The notes: generated by a model not told the origin, from the sequence alone. A stretch of 64,000 nt of DNA from Streptomyces sp. WAC 04229 (GCF_003947455.1 NZ_QHJH01000017.1:1-64000), one strand, 5' to 3'. Counted from the first letter of the stretch, positions 37,868-47,669 are shown. Numbers and translations: made by a program.

Positions 37868-39517
37868 ATGCCGCCCAAATCTTCGACGACCAAGCACATC
37901 TTCGTCACCGGGGGTGTCGCCTCCTCGCTCGGCAAGGGGCTGACCGCCTCCAGCCTCGGCATGCTGCTCAAGGCCCGGGGTCTGCGCGTCGTGATGCAGA
38001 AGCTCGACCCGTACCTGAACGTCGACCCGGGCACGATGAACCCCTTCCAGCACGGTGAGGTGTTCGTCACCAACGACGGCGCCGAGACCGACCTGGACAT
38101 CGGCCACTACGAGCGCTTCCTCGACCGCGACCTCGACGGCTCCGCCAACGTCACCACCGGCCAGGTCTACAACACGGTGATCGCCAAGGAGCGGCGCGGC
38201 GAGTACCTGGGCGACACGGTCCAGGTCATTCCGCACATCACCAACGAGATCAAGCACCGCATCCGCCGCATGGCGACGGACGAGGTCGACGTCGTGATCA
38301 CCGAGGTCGGCGGCACCGTCGGCGACATCGAGTCGCTGCCGTTCCTGGAGACCGTCCGCCAGGTCCGGCACGAGGTCGGCCGGGACAACGTGTTCGTGGT
38401 CCACATCTCGCTCCTGCCCTACATCGGCCCTTCGGGTGAGCTGAAGACCAAGCCGACCCAGCACTCGGTCGCGGCGCTGCGCAACATCGGTATCCAGCCG
38501 GACGCGATCGTGCTCCGCTGCGACCGCGAGGTCCCGACCGCGATCAAGCGCAAGATCTCCCTGATGTGCGACGTCGACGAGGCCGCCGTGGTGGCCTGCC
38601 CCGACGCCCGCTCGATCTACGACATCCCGAAGGTCGTCCACACCGAGGGTCTGGACGCGTACGTCGTCCGCAAGCTGGACCTGCCGTTCCGCGACGTGGA
38701 CTGGACGACCTGGGACGACCTGCTCGACCGCGTCCACAAGCCCGACCACGAGATCACCATGGCCCTGGTCGGCAAGTACATCGACCTGCCCGACGCCTAC
38801 CTCTCGGTCACCGAGGCGCTGCGCGCCGGCGGCTTCGCCAACAAGGCCCGGGTGAAGATCAAGTGGGTCACGTCCGACGACTGCAAGACCGCGGCGGGCG
38901 CTGCGGCGCAGCTCGGCGACGTCGACGCGATCTGCATCCCGGGCGGCTTCGGCGACCGCGGTGTGCTCGGCAAGGTCGGCGCCATCCAGTACGCCCGCGA
39001 GAACCGGATCCCGCTGCTCGGCCTCTGCCTGGGCCTGCAGTGCATCGTGGTCGAGGCGGCGCGCAACCTGGCCGGCATCGCGGACGCCAACTCCACCGAG
39101 TTCGACCCGGCCACCGGCCACCCGGTCATCTCCACCATGGCCGAGCAGCTGGACATCGTGGCCGGCGAGGGCGACATGGGCGGCACCATGCGGCTCGGCA
39201 TGTACCCGGCGAAGCTGGCCGAGGGCTCCATCGTGCGCGAGGTCTACGACGGCAAGGAGTACGTCGAGGAGCGGCACCGTCACCGCTACGAGGTGAACAA
39301 CGCCTACCGCGCGGAGCTGGAGAAGAAGGCCGGCATCGTCTTCTCGGGCACCTCCCCGGACGGCAAGCTCGTCGAGTACGTCGAGTACCCGCGCGACGTC
39401 CACCCGTACCTGGTCGCCACGCAGGCGCACCCGGAGCTGCGCTCGCGCCCGACCCGCCCGCACCCGCTCTTCGCCGGGCTGGTCAAGGCCGCGGTCGAGC
39501 GGAAGACGTCGAAGTAG
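37868..39517 (+). CDS. pyrG: CTP synthase
   Basis: Makes CTP from UTP, ATP and glutamine. The 549-residue enzyme opens [20 protein letters not shown], has the synthetase-domain [16 protein letters not shown] and [12 protein letters not shown] motifs, and carries the class I glutaminase domain with the catalytic Cys in LLGLCLGLQ and a later HPLFAGLV end. The ATG giving [12 protein letters not shown] is chosen; an in-frame TTG two codons upstream with better-spaced GGGAG is possible. A GC-rich hairpin after the stop separates it from the Nudix gene. Confidence 0.98.
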   Translation: MPPKSSTTKHIFVTGGVASSLGKGLTASSLGMLLKARGLRVVMQKLDPYLNVDPGTMNPFQHGEVFVTNDGAETDLDIGHYERFLDRDLDGSANVTTGQVYNTVIAKERRGEYLGDTVQVIPHITNEIKHRIRRMATDEVDVVITEVGGTVGDIESLPFLETVRQVRHEVGRDNVFVVHISLLPYIGPSGELKTKPTQHSVAALRNIGIQPDAIVLRCDREVPTAIKRKISLMCDVDEAAVVACPDARSIYDIPKVVHTEGLDAYVVRKLDLPFRDVDWTTWDDLLDRVHKPDHEITMALVGKYIDLPDAYLSVTEALRAGGFANKARVKIKWVTSDDCKTAAGAAAQLGDVDAICIPGGFGDRGVLGKVGAIQYARENRIPLLGLCLGLQCIVVEAARNLAGIADANSTEFDPATGHPVISTMAEQLDIVAGEGDMGGTMRLGMYPAKLAEGSIVREVYDGKEYVEERHRHRYEVNNAYRAELEKKAGIVFSGTSPDGKLVEYVEYPRDVHPYLVATQAHPELRSRPTRPHPLFAGLVKAAVERKTSK

Positions 39518-39535
39518 CACACCAGTTGTACGGTG

Positions 39536-39571
39536 GCCGGGGCACGCGCACTCAACGGCGCGGGCCCCGGC
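39536..39571 (+). terminator. Hairpin after pyrG
   Basis: GCCGGGGC pairs with GCCCCGGC, extended by a GCGC/GCGC inner stem, and is followed by CTTTCGCG. It lies 19 bases after the pyrG stop and about 30 bases before the Nudix start, so it should reduce read-through. Confidence 0.7.
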
Positions 39572-39602
39572 TTTCGCGTACGTCTGAAAGGGCAGGTCAG
39601 GC

Positions 39603-40238
39603 ATGACGGGCAGCACGATCAAGGACACCCCCGAGGAGTGGGAGGTCCGGGGCACCGGGACGCCCTTCAGGGGGAAGAAGACCTCCGTCCGCACGGACGA
39701 CGTGGTCATGCCCGACGGCTCCGTGGTGACCCGCGACTACCAGGTCCACCCGGGCTCCGTCGCCGTCCTCGCGCTGGACGGCGAGGGCAGGGTGCTGGTC
39801 ATCCGGCAGTACCGGCACCCCGTGCGCGAGAAGCTGTGGGAGATCCCCGCCGGACTCCTCGACGTCCCCGGCGAGAACCCGCTGCACGCCGCCCAGCGCG
39901 AGCTGTACGAGGAGGCGCACGTCAAGGCCGAGGACTGGCGGGTGCTGGCCGACGTCTACACCACCCCCGGCGGCTGCGACGAGGCCGTGCGGATCTTCCT
40001 CGCCCGGAACCTCTCCGAGGCCGAGGGCGAGCGCTTCGCGGTCGAGGACGAAGAGGCCGACATGGAGCTGGCCCGGGTGCCGGTCGCGGACCTGGTGCGC
40101 GGTGTGCTCGCGGGCGACCTGCACAACAACTGCCTGGTCGTGGGAGTGCTCTCGCTGATCGCCGCGGAGCGGGGCGACGGACTCGACGCGCTCCGCCCGG
40201 CCGGGGCGCCGTGGCCGGCCCGCCCCTTCGAGGCCTGA
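39603..40238 (+). CDS. Nudix hydrolase, ADP-ribose pyrophosphatase type
   Basis: Hydrolyses nucleoside diphosphate sugars, most likely ADP-ribose to AMP and ribose-5-phosphate. The 211-residue protein has a Nudix box starting GLLDVPGENPLHAAQRELYEE near residue 84, with the catalytic REL-x-EE intact, although the usual Gly-aliphatic ending is replaced by AHV. FLARNLSEAEGERFAVEDEEADMEL is typical of the ADPRase subgroup. It follows pyrG in the same direction, as in many Actinobacteria. Confidence 0.92.
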   Translation: MTGSTIKDTPEEWEVRGTGTPFRGKKTSVRTDDVVMPDGSVVTRDYQVHPGSVAVLALDGEGRVLVIRQYRHPVREKLWEIPAGLLDVPGENPLHAAQRELYEEAHVKAEDWRVLADVYTTPGGCDEAVRIFLARNLSEAEGERFAVEDEEADMELARVPVADLVRGVLAGDLHNNCLVVGVLSLIAAERGDGLDALRPAGAPWPARPFEA

Positions 40239-40413
40239 TCCGCCGACGCCGGGCCACCTGGCGTCCCCTACCGGTGTGACCATCTGTTGATCCGATCGAG
40301 GGACCTGCCCGCCGCGCTCCGCCGGGAACGTCGCAGAGCGTGAACTAGGCTCTGGAAACGCCCGAACCGGGGTTCCGGCGGGCGCCGGTGCGGTGGGATC
40401 GGGAGTGTGGCCC

Positions 40414-42441
40414 GTGACGGATCAGGCGGTGGACACGGACGGCGAGCGGCTGTCGGAAGACCCTGTCGAGGAGAGTCGGTTCCTGGGCCGCAACCGGGAG
40501 TTGAAGGAGCTGCGCGCCGACATCGAGCGCGCGGGCCTGGACACCCTCTCCGGACGCAAGGCCCCTCGCGCGCGCGTGCTGCTCATCGCCGGCCGCCCCG
40601 GTTCGGGCCGCACCGCGCTCGCCGGGGAACTGGCCGCCCAGGTCGCGGACGACTACCCCGACGGCGTGCTGCGGGCCCGGCTGAGCGAACCGGACGGCAC
40701 GCGCGTGCCGGTCGCGCGCATCGCCCGCGAACTCCTCACCGACCTGGACCGTCCCACCCCGCCCGGCGCCGGCGAGGACGACCTGACCGAGGCGCTGCGC
40801 ACCGCCCTGGCCGACCGCCGGGTCCTGCTGCTGCTCGACGACGCCGCCGACGCCGAGCAGGTCGACGCCCTGCTGCCCGACGCCCCGGACTGCCTGGCCG
40901 TGGTGGTCGCCGAGGGGCCGCTCACCGGCATCAGCGACGTCCGCCCGTGCACGCTGGGCGGCCTCGACACCAAGTCGGCCATGGAACTGCTGTCCTGGTA
41001 CACCGGCTCGGTCCGCATCACCGTCGATCCCCGGGCCGCCGAACAACTGGTCGAGGTCTGCCAGGCCCAGCCCGCCGCGCTCACCCTGGCCGGCGGCTGG
41101 CTCGCGGCCCGGCCCCAGGCGGCCGTCGCCGACCTGGCAAGACACGTGCACGCGGAGGGCGACGAGGGCACCGCGCTCAGCCGCGTCTTCCGCCTCGTCT
41201 ACGCCTCACTGCCCGGCGCCGCCGCCCGGATGCTGCGCCTGCTCTCCCTCGCCCCGGCCGGCCTGGTCGACCCGCACACCGCCTCCGCGCTCGCCGGGTG
41301 CTCGGTGAACGGCGCCCGCACCACCCTCGACGACTTCGTCGGCCTCGGCCTGCTGCGCGCGGTCGGCTCCGCACCGCCCGGGTACGAGGTTCCCGCCTGC
41401 CTGCACGCCCGGCTGACCCGCCTCGCCGAGACCCAGGACCGGCCGGCCGAGCTGCAGCTGGCCCGCGCCCGGATGCTGGAGCGGACGGTGCGGCTGCTCC
41501 AGTCCTGCCGGGCGGTCACCGAGACGGACAGTCCGCAGGCCCGCGAGAAGCTCGTGGGCATGCCGCCCGACCTGCGTTTCCCCACCCCGAGGGCGGCCGC
41601 CGACTGGCTGCGCGCCCGGCGCCCGGCTCTGCTCGCCTCGGCCCGCCTCGCGGTCGCCGACGGGGAACTGGACACCCTGGCCCGCCGGCTCATGTCCCAG
41701 CTGGTCCGGGCCATGGTGGCGCACTTCGGCACCCAGGCCGCGGCCCCCGACCTGTACGGCATCCACCGCCTCGTGCTCGACGTCGCGGAGCGCCGCGAAC
41801 TGCCCCGGGAGAAGGCCGCTGCCCTGCTGAACCTGGCCGACCTCGACGCCCGCACCGGCCGTACCGCCGAGGCCCTGGTGCGCTACCGGGCCGCCCTGGA
41901 CGCCGGACGCGAGGCGAACGACCCGTACGCCACCGGCCGCGCGATGGAATCCGTGGGCGGTGCCCACCTGGAGCTCGGGGACTACGACCGGGCCGCCGAC
42001 TGGTTCGGCCGGGCCCTGGCCCAGCGGCTGGCCCGCGACGAGCGCGCCGACGCCGCCCGGATCTACGGCCGCATCGCCACCGCCCACACCTACGCGGGCC
42101 GCTACGGCGAGGCGGTGCGCTCCTGGCGCGCGGCCGTCGCCGGGTACCGCAAGGGCGGGGACGTGGCCGCGCAGGCGCGGGCGCTGTCGGAGCTGGCCCG
42201 GGTCCAGGAGTATGCCGGACGGCCCGAGGAGTCGCTGCGCACCTGCCAGGAGGCCGTCGAGTGGGCCCGCCGGGCCGAGGACGTCCGGCTCCAGGCCGCC
42301 CTGCACCTGCGGCTCGCCGACACCCTCGACCGGCTCGGCGACCCCGTCGCGGCGGGCCTGGAGCGGAGCACCGCGGACCACATGTTGAAGGAAGATTCCG
42401 AAGACACCTGCGAAATCCGTAGCGCATCGTCTGAAGATTGA
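40414..42441 (+). CDS. STAND-type ATPase with TPR repeats
   Basis: Large cytosolic protein of 675 residues. After an N-terminal FLGRNRELKELRADIE segment comes a P-loop (LIAGRPGSGRTALAGELA) and a Walker B-like RVLLLLDDAADAEQVDALL, the pattern of NB-ARC/STAND ATPases. The C-terminal half holds at least four TPR-like helix pairs (AEALVRYRAALDAGREAND, YDRAADWFGRALAQR and others). No HTH or effector domain is evident, unlike AfsR-type regulators. Such proteins act as nucleotide-switched scaffolds. GTG with GGGAG eight bases upstream gives MTDQAVDTDGE. It precedes ald in the same direction with a 142-base gap. Function unknown. Confidence 0.85.
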   Translation: MTDQAVDTDGERLSEDPVEESRFLGRNRELKELRADIERAGLDTLSGRKAPRARVLLIAGRPGSGRTALAGELAAQVADDYPDGVLRARLSEPDGTRVPVARIARELLTDLDRPTPPGAGEDDLTEALRTALADRRVLLLLDDAADAEQVDALLPDAPDCLAVVVAEGPLTGISDVRPCTLGGLDTKSAMELLSWYTGSVRITVDPRAAEQLVEVCQAQPAALTLAGGWLAARPQAAVADLARHVHAEGDEGTALSRVFRLVYASLPGAAARMLRLLSLAPAGLVDPHTASALAGCSVNGARTTLDDFVGLGLLRAVGSAPPGYEVPACLHARLTRLAETQDRPAELQLARARMLERTVRLLQSCRAVTETDSPQAREKLVGMPPDLRFPTPRAAADWLRARRPALLASARLAVADGELDTLARRLMSQLVRAMVAHFGTQAAAPDLYGIHRLVLDVAERRELPREKAAALLNLADLDARTGRTAEALVRYRAALDAGREANDPYATGRAMESVGGAHLELGDYDRAADWFGRALAQRLARDERADAARIYGRIATAHTYAGRYGEAVRSWRAAVAGYRKGGDVAAQARALSELARVQEYAGRPEESLRTCQEAVEWARRAEDVRLQAALHLRLADTLDRLGDPVAAGLERSTADHMLKEDSEDTCEIRSASSED

Positions 42442-42583
42442 TGCTTTGAAAGGCTGGACAGCTGGAACACCTTCATTAGACTGGCTCTGCCGCACGTTCT
42501 CCTGCGGTCTCTCCAGGTGTGCCCGCGCTTGAGCGGGTATGTCTTGTAATAGCCCATTCTCTGAGCCAAGGACCGTGATCCCC

Positions 42584-43699
42584 GTGAAGGTCGGCATCCC
42601 CCGCGAGGTCAAGAACAACGAGTTCCGGGTGGCCATCACCCCCGCCGGCGTGCACGAGCTGGTGCGCCACGGCCACCAGGTGGTCATCGAGCGCGAGGCC
42701 GGCGTCGGCTCCTCGATCCCGGACGCCGAGTACGTCGCCGCCGGTGCCCGGATCCTGGACACCGCCGACGAGGTCTGGGCCGCCGCCGACCTGGTGCTGA
42801 AGGTCAAGGAGCCGATCGCGGAGGAGTACCACCGCCTCCGCAAGGACCAGACGCTCTTCACCTACCTGCACCTGGCCGCGTCCAAGGAGTGCACGGACGC
42901 CCTCGTCGAGTCCGGCACCACCGCGATCGCCTACGAGACGGTCGAGCTGCCCAGCCGCGCCCTGCCGCTGCTGGCCCCGATGTCCGAGGTCGCGGGCCGG
43001 CTGGCCCCGCAGGTCGGCGCCTACCACCTGATGGCCTCCAACGGCGGCCGCGGTGTGCTGCCGGGCGGCGTGCCCGGCGTGACCCCGGCCAAGGCCGTCG
43101 TCATCGGCGGTGGCGTCTCCGGCTGGAACGCCACCCAGATCGCCGTCGGCATGGGCTTCGACGTGACCCTGCTCGACCGCGACATCAACAAGCTGCGCGA
43201 GGCCGACAGGATCTTCGGCACCAAGGTCAAGGCCGTCATGTCCAACTCCTTCGAACTGGAGAAGGCCGTCCTCGACGCGGACCTGGTCATCGGCGCGGTG
43301 CTCATCCCGGGCGCCAAGGCCCCGAAGCTGGTCACCAACGAGCTGGTCTCCCGGATGAAGCCCGGAAGTGTTCTTGTCGACATCGCGATCGACCAGGGCG
43401 GCTGCTTCGAGGACTCGCGCCCCACCACGCACGCCGAGCCGACCTTCCCGGTCCACAACTCGGTCTTCTACTGCGTGGCCAACATGCCGGGCGCGGTGTC
43501 CAACACCTCAACCAACGCCCTCACCAACGCCACGCTGCCGTACATCGTGGAGCTGGCCAACCGCGGCTGGGTCGAGGCGCTGCGCCGCGACCCCGCGCTG
43601 GCCCGGGGTCTCAACACGCATGACGGCAAGGTCGTTTACCGCGAGGTCGCCGACGCCCACGGCCTGGAGTACGTCGATCCGAGCACGCTGCTCGGCTAA
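42584..43699 (+). CDS. ald: Alanine dehydrogenase
   Basis: NAD-dependent L-alanine dehydrogenase linking pyruvate, ammonium and alanine. The 371-residue protein matches the usual family length and starts MKVGIPREVKNNEFRVAI. Other motifs are LKVKEPIAEEY, MSEVAGRLAPQ, the Rossmann motif VVIGGGVSGWNATQIA and VLVDIAIDQGGCFEDS. Two GTG codons are possible; the second, next to the conserved start, is chosen although AAGGA lies nearer the first. A strong terminator follows. Confidence 0.96.
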   Translation: MKVGIPREVKNNEFRVAITPAGVHELVRHGHQVVIEREAGVGSSIPDAEYVAAGARILDTADEVWAAADLVLKVKEPIAEEYHRLRKDQTLFTYLHLAASKECTDALVESGTTAIAYETVELPSRALPLLAPMSEVAGRLAPQVGAYHLMASNGGRGVLPGGVPGVTPAKAVVIGGGVSGWNATQIAVGMGFDVTLLDRDINKLREADRIFGTKVKAVMSNSFELEKAVLDADLVIGAVLIPGAKAPKLVTNELVSRMKPGSVLVDIAIDQGGCFEDSRPTTHAEPTFPVHNSVFYCVANMPGAVSNTSTNALTNATLPYIVELANRGWVEALRRDPALARGLNTHDGKVVYREVADAHGLEYVDPSTLLG

Positions 43700-43744
43700 G
43701 TCGGCAACCCGCAAAGGCGATACGTCAACAAGTGCCGTCAACCC

Positions 43745-43791
43745 CACACACCCGGCCGGACCTTGCCCGACAAGGTCCGGCCGGGTGTGTG
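43745..43791 (+). terminator. Terminator after ald
   Basis: A perfect 21-bp stem (starting CACACACCCGGCCGGACC) with a five-base CCCGA loop, 45 bases after the ald stop. Confidence 0.93.
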
Positions 43792-44044
43792 TATGGTCAC
43801 TTTGCGATTCTCGGTCAACTCGCCTCGAACGTAACGCTTCAACCGATTCGCGCACCGGTGAAACCTGCCGTGCGACGGCCGTACGCCCTTGACAGAGGGA
43901 TGTTTCATTGCCGACACATCGGGCCGGGTCCGGCGGATTGTGTTGCTGCGGACGGCCGACACGCCATAGAGTCGCCGAACGTCGGCATGGTGCCACGCTG
44001 ACCTGTCTAGAAGTTCCCTGGTCACCAAGGAGGTAAGACGACTT
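43792..44044 (+). promoter_or_regulatory. Leader and promoter region of the ParA-scpAB operon
   Basis: About 250 bases between the ald terminator and the ParA-like gene, lower in GC than the coding DNA. It holds two GACAC motifs (near 43913 and 43958), the WhiA core, which is suggestive only. A near-consensus AAGGAGGT lies about 11 bases before the GTG start. No parS-type palindrome (GTTTCACGTGAAAC) is present. Confidence 0.45.
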
Positions 44045-45217
44045 GTGAATGAGTCGACATTTACTCCCGGGGGTGGTCAACCAGGAATGCCTGCACGGGC
44101 CCACAGCCCGGGGCGTCTCGAGGCTGTCGGCTCCGTCGCCGTACGTACCTTCGAAGCCGCCCACCAGAGTCCGCAGGCAACTCTGACAGCACACATGAGT
44201 ATGGATGGCCAACACGTGAACGCCATGGCCGGCGACGGAAGTGGCGCGCCCCGCAACCACTTCGCCGACTACGACGAACTGCCCGAGGGGCACTTCTACG
44301 ACCCGGACGCGGAGTACGAGCCGGATCCCGAGTACGCCGCCACGCTCGCGCCCGACGCGGCCCGCCAGCGCCGTGAGCGCATCGGTCCGACCGGACGCCC
44401 GCTGCCGTACTTCCCGATCCCGGGCCCGCTGACCGATCACGGCCCCGCGAAGATCATCGCGATGTGCAACCAGAAGGGCGGCGTGGGCAAGACCACGTCG
44501 ACCATCAACCTGGGCGCCGCGCTCGCCGAGTACGGACGCCGGGTGCTGCTCGTCGACTTCGACCCGCAGGGCGCGCTGTCGGTCGGGCTCGGCGTCAACC
44601 CGATGGAGCTGGACCTCACCGTCTACAACCTGCTCATGGAGCGGGGCATGGCGGCCGACGAGGTACTGCTGAAGACGGCGGTCCCCAACATGGACCTGCT
44701 GCCCAGCAACATCGACCTGTCGGCTGCCGAGGTGCAGCTGGTGAGCGAGGTCGCGCGCGAGTCCACGCTGCAGCGCGCGCTGAAGCCGCTGATGGACGAC
44801 TACGACTACATCGTGATCGACTGCCAGCCCTCGCTCGGCCTGCTCACGGTCAACGCGCTGACCGCCGCGCACAAGGTGATCGTGCCGCTGGAGTGCGAGT
44901 TCTTCGCGCTGCGCGGTGTGGCCCTGCTGACCGAGACGATCGAGAAGGTCCAGGAGCGGCTCAACCCGGACCTGGAGCTCGACGGCATCCTCGCCACGAT
45001 GTACGACTCGCGCACGGTGCACAGCCGTGAGGTGCTCGCGCGTGTCGTCGAGGCGTTCGACGACCACGTCTACCACACGGTCATCGGGCGCACCGTCCGC
45101 TTTCCGGAGACCACGGTCGCCGGTGAGCCGATCACCACGTACGCCTCCAACTCCGTCGGTGCCGCCGCCTACCGCCAGCTCGCCAGGGAGGTGCTCGCCC
45201 GGTGTCACGCCGAGTGA
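44045..45217 (+). CDS. ParA-family ATPase linked to scpAB
   Basis: Deviant Walker ATPase of the ParA/Soj family, 390 residues. The ATPase core starts near residue 135 with IIAMCNQKGGVGKTTSTINLG, followed by VLLVDFDPQGALSVGLG and DYIVIDCQPSLGLLTVNAL. The first 135 residues are an extra, largely disordered region (HFADYDELPEGHFYDPDAEY), absent from standard ParA. It is not the oriC-proximal parA, since no parB follows; instead it leads an operon with a small basic protein and the condensin subunits scpA and scpB. A role in loading or positioning condensin is a reasonable inference. GTG start with a strong AAGGAGGT. Confidence 0.93.
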   Translation: MNESTFTPGGGQPGMPARAHSPGRLEAVGSVAVRTFEAAHQSPQATLTAHMSMDGQHVNAMAGDGSGAPRNHFADYDELPEGHFYDPDAEYEPDPEYAATLAPDAARQRRERIGPTGRPLPYFPIPGPLTDHGPAKIIAMCNQKGGVGKTTSTINLGAALAEYGRRVLLVDFDPQGALSVGLGVNPMELDLTVYNLLMERGMAADEVLLKTAVPNMDLLPSNIDLSAAEVQLVSEVARESTLQRALKPLMDDYDYIVIDCQPSLGLLTVNALTAAHKVIVPLECEFFALRGVALLTETIEKVQERLNPDLELDGILATMYDSRTVHSREVLARVVEAFDDHVYHTVIGRTVRFPETTVAGEPITTYASNSVGAAAYRQLAREVLARCHAE

Positions 45218-45774
45218 GTCTGCCGGGGGCCGACGAACTCTTCCGTACGACAGGGGGGATGGCGCTCCAGGCGTCCACCCCGCGGCGGCCGGCCAACGGC
45301 GAGGCACGCGTGCCGGCGCCGGCGGGGGAGAGCGACCAGGCCGCCGCCGAGGACGCGCCGCAGTCGGTGCCCGCGCAGGGCGGCGACGGCGAGGGCGCCG
45401 AGCACGCGGCGGCGGACGCGGAACCGGGCTCGGGCGGCGAGTCGCGCAGCCGGGGCGCGGAGCGCTCCGCACGGCCCTCCGTGCCGGGCGCAGGCGCGCA
45501 GGAAGGTTCTGCCACCGCCCAGCCCCGCAAGCGCGGCGGCAGGGCGGCCGCACGCCGTCCCAGCGGCCGTGAGCGCCACGACGAGAAGATCACCGTGTAC
45601 GTCTCCGCCGAGGAGCTGATGGATCTGGAGCACGCCCGCCTGGTGCTCCGCGGTGAGCACGGCCTCGCCGTCGACCGGGGCCGCATCGTCCGCGAGGCGG
45701 TCGCCGTGGTCCTCGCCGACCTGGAGACCCGTGGGGACGCCAGCATCCTCGTACGACGGTTGCGCGGGCGGTAG
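45202..45774 (+). CDS. Small ParA-partner protein, possible ribbon-helix-helix DNA binder
   Basis: Protein of 190 residues overlapping the ParA gene end by 16 bases. Residues 1-125 are low-complexity and end in a basic stretch (QPRKRGGRAAARRPSGRERH). The C-terminal 65 residues are well structured: EKITVYVSAEELMDLEHARLVL then GLAVDRGRIVREAVAVVLADLE. The order strand (ITVYVS) then two helices resembles the ribbon-helix-helix fold used by ParB-like partners such as ParG or CopG. The fold assignment is inference; no named domain is recognised. Tight overlap suggests the product works with the ParA protein. Confidence 0.8.
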   Translation: MSRRVSLPGADELFRTTGGMALQASTPRRPANGEARVPAPAGESDQAAAEDAPQSVPAQGGDGEGAEHAAADAEPGSGGESRSRGAERSARPSVPGAGAQEGSATAQPRKRGGRAAARRPSGRERHDEKITVYVSAEELMDLEHARLVLRGEHGLAVDRGRIVREAVAVVLADLETRGDASILVRRLRGR

Positions 45775-45792
45775 CGGTAGCCTGCGGGGGCC

Positions 45793-47019
45793 ATGACCTC
45801 GAACGACGCCTCCAGCTCCGGCCCCCGCGCCGGCCGTCGGCGCGCGCTCGGGCGGGAGCCCGGAGAAGCCTCTGGGCCGCCGGCGGGCTCCGAGGAGGAA
45901 GCACAGCCCCGCGCGGCGCCCGCACCGGTCGCCGTCGAGCCGCCGCCGGAGCCCCTGCCGGAAGCCGCGCCCTCCGAGGTCCCGCCGGAATCCGCGCCCG
46001 TCGAGGCTCTGCTTGCCGCCCCGGCCGCCCCGGCCGACGCCTCCCTCCCGCAGGGTCCGGAGACCGGGTCGTCGCCCCGCACGGCGCCCGGTGAGGCGGA
46101 CGCCGCCGAGCCGGCACCGGAGCGCCTGCCGGAAGCCGCGCCCTCCGAGGTCCCGCCGGAATCCGCGCCCGTCGAGGCCTCGGCTCCCGCCCCGGCCGAC
46201 GGTGACGCCGATGGTGTCTTCAAGGTTCGGCTCGCCAACTTCGAGGGGCCGTTCGATCTGCTTCTCCAGCTGATCTCCAAGCACAAGATGGACGTCACCG
46301 AGGTCGCGCTGTCCAAGGTGACCGACGAGTTCATGGCGCACATCCGGGCCATGGGGTCCGACTGGGACCTCGACGAGACCACCGAGTTCCTGGTGGTCGC
46401 AGCCACCCTGCTCGACCTGAAGGCGGCCCGGCTGCTGCCCGCCGCCGAGGTCGAGGACGAGGCCGACCTGGCACTTCTCGAGGCCCGAGACCTGCTCTTC
46501 GCGCGGCTGCTCCAGTACCGCGCGTACAAGCAGATCGCCGAGATCTTCAACGAGCGGCTGGAGTCCGAGGCCCGCCGCTACCCCCGTACCGTGGGCCTGG
46601 AACCCCACCACGCCGAGCTGCTGCCCGAGGTCGTCATCAGCATCGGCCCCGAGGGCTTCGCCAAGCTCGGCGTGAAGGCCATGCAGCCCAAGCCCAGGCC
46701 GCAGGTCTACGTCGAGCACATCCACGCGCCCCTGGTCAGCGTCCAGGAGCAGGCCCAGATCGTGGTGGCCCGGCTCCGGGAGCTGGGCGAGGCCAGCTTC
46801 CGCGTGCTGGTCCAGGACACCGCGGACACACTGACCGTCGTGGCCCGCTTCCTGGCCCTGCTGGAGCTGTACCGGGAGAAGGCCGTCGAGCTGGACCAGG
46901 AGACCGCGCTCGGCGACCTGCTGGTGCGCTGGACCGGCGGTGACGAGGACGCCGCACCGGTGGTGACCGACGAGTTCGACCGGCCGCCGGAGAAGACCGA
47001 GGAGGAGCGGAAGGCGTGA
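45793..47019 (+). CDS. scpA: Segregation and condensation protein A (kleisin)
   Basis: Kleisin subunit that bridges the SMC heads in the bacterial condensin complex. The conserved domain begins near residue 138 (FKVRLANFEGPFDLLLQLIS, then MDVTEVALSKVTDEFMAHI) and ends with the winged-helix part near residue 390. The N-terminal 135 residues are a Pro/Ala/Glu-rich extension containing a perfect internal duplication (PEAAPSEVPPESAPVEA twice), encoded by a 53-base direct repeat. Family members in Firmicutes are about 250 residues and lack the extension. Its stop overlaps the scpB start (GTGA). Confidence 0.95.
   Translation: MTSNDASSSGPRAGRRRALGREPGEASGPPAGSEEEAQPRAAPAPVAVEPPPEPLPEAAPSEVPPESAPVEALLAAPAAPADASLPQGPETGSSPRTAPGEADAAEPAPERLPEAAPSEVPPESAPVEASAPAPADGDADGVFKVRLANFEGPFDLLLQLISKHKMDVTEVALSKVTDEFMAHIRAMGSDWDLDETTEFLVVAATLLDLKAARLLPAAEVEDEADLALLEARDLLFARLLQYRAYKQIAEIFNERLESEARRYPRTVGLEPHHAELLPEVVISIGPEGFAKLGVKAMQPKPRPQVYVEHIHAPLVSVQEQAQIVVARLRELGEASFRVLVQDTADTLTVVARFLALLELYREKAVELDQETALGDLLVRWTGGDEDAAPVVTDEFDRPPEKTEEERKA
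45955..46178 (+). repeat. 53-base direct repeat within the scpA linker
   Basis: Copies at 45955-46007 and 46126-46178 are identical over 53 bases and start 171 bases apart. The period is 57 codons, so recombination between copies would delete or duplicate 57 residues without shifting frame. Confidence 0.92.
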
Positions 47020-47669
47020 GTGAGCAGACCACGGAGGCCGTGCGCGCACCGGACGGCGTCGCCGACCTCGACCTCAAGCCCGCGCTCGAGGCCGTCCTCA
47101 TGGTCGTCGACGAGCCCGCGACCGAGGAGCAGCTGGCGAAGATACTGCAACGCCCGCGGCGGCGCATCGCGGACGCCCTGCGGGAGCTGGCCGACGAGTA
47201 CACCGTCCAGGGCCGCGGCTTCGAGCTGCGCCTGATCGCCGGCGGCTGGCGCTTCTACACCCGCCCCGAGTACGCCGCGGCCGTCGAGGGCTTCGTCCTG
47301 GACGGCCAGCACGCCCGCCTCACCCAGGCCGCGCTGGAGACCCTCGCCGTCGTCGCCTACCGCCAGCCGGTCAGCCGCAGCCGCGTCTCCGCGGTGCGCG
47401 GCGTGAACTGCGACGGTGTGATGCGCACCCTCCTGCAGCGGGGTCTGGTCGAGGAGGCGGGCACGGAACCCGAAACAGGTGCGATCCTGTACGTGACGAC
47501 GAACTACTTCCTGGAGCGGATGGGCCTGCGCGGCCTGGACGAGCTCCCGGAGCTCGCGCCCTTCCTCCCGGAGGCGGCGGCGATCGAGGCCGAGACGCTG
47601 GAAGGGGTCCCGTCGTTCGATCCGGACGCCCCGGATTCCGAGGACGCAGACGACAAGACGGAACTTTGA
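47016..47669 (+). CDS. scpB: Segregation and condensation protein B
   Basis: Dimeric winged-helix subunit that binds ScpA in condensin. The 217-residue protein has the family blocks LKPALEAVLMVVDEPATEEQ, RGFELRLIAGGWRFYTRPEY and LAVVAYRQPVSRSRVSAVRGVN. GTG start overlaps the scpA stop; its own TGA overlaps the following start, so all three genes are translationally coupled. Confidence 0.96.
   Translation: MSEQTTEAVRAPDGVADLDLKPALEAVLMVVDEPATEEQLAKILQRPRRRIADALRELADEYTVQGRGFELRLIAGGWRFYTRPEYAAAVEGFVLDGQHARLTQAALETLAVVAYRQPVSRSRVSAVRGVNCDGVMRTLLQRGLVEEAGTEPETGAILYVTTNYFLERMGLRGLDELPELAPFLPEAAAIEAETLEGVPSFDPDAPDSEDADDKTEL

Noticed and set aside
43892..43972. parS-like site near the ParA gene
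   Set aside because: No sequence resembles GTTTCACGTGAAAC; only isolated TTTCA and GACAC words are present.
43738..44028. 96-codon minus-strand frame upstream of the ParA gene
   Set aside because: It runs through the ald terminator hairpin and the ParA leader and has no recognisable protein features.
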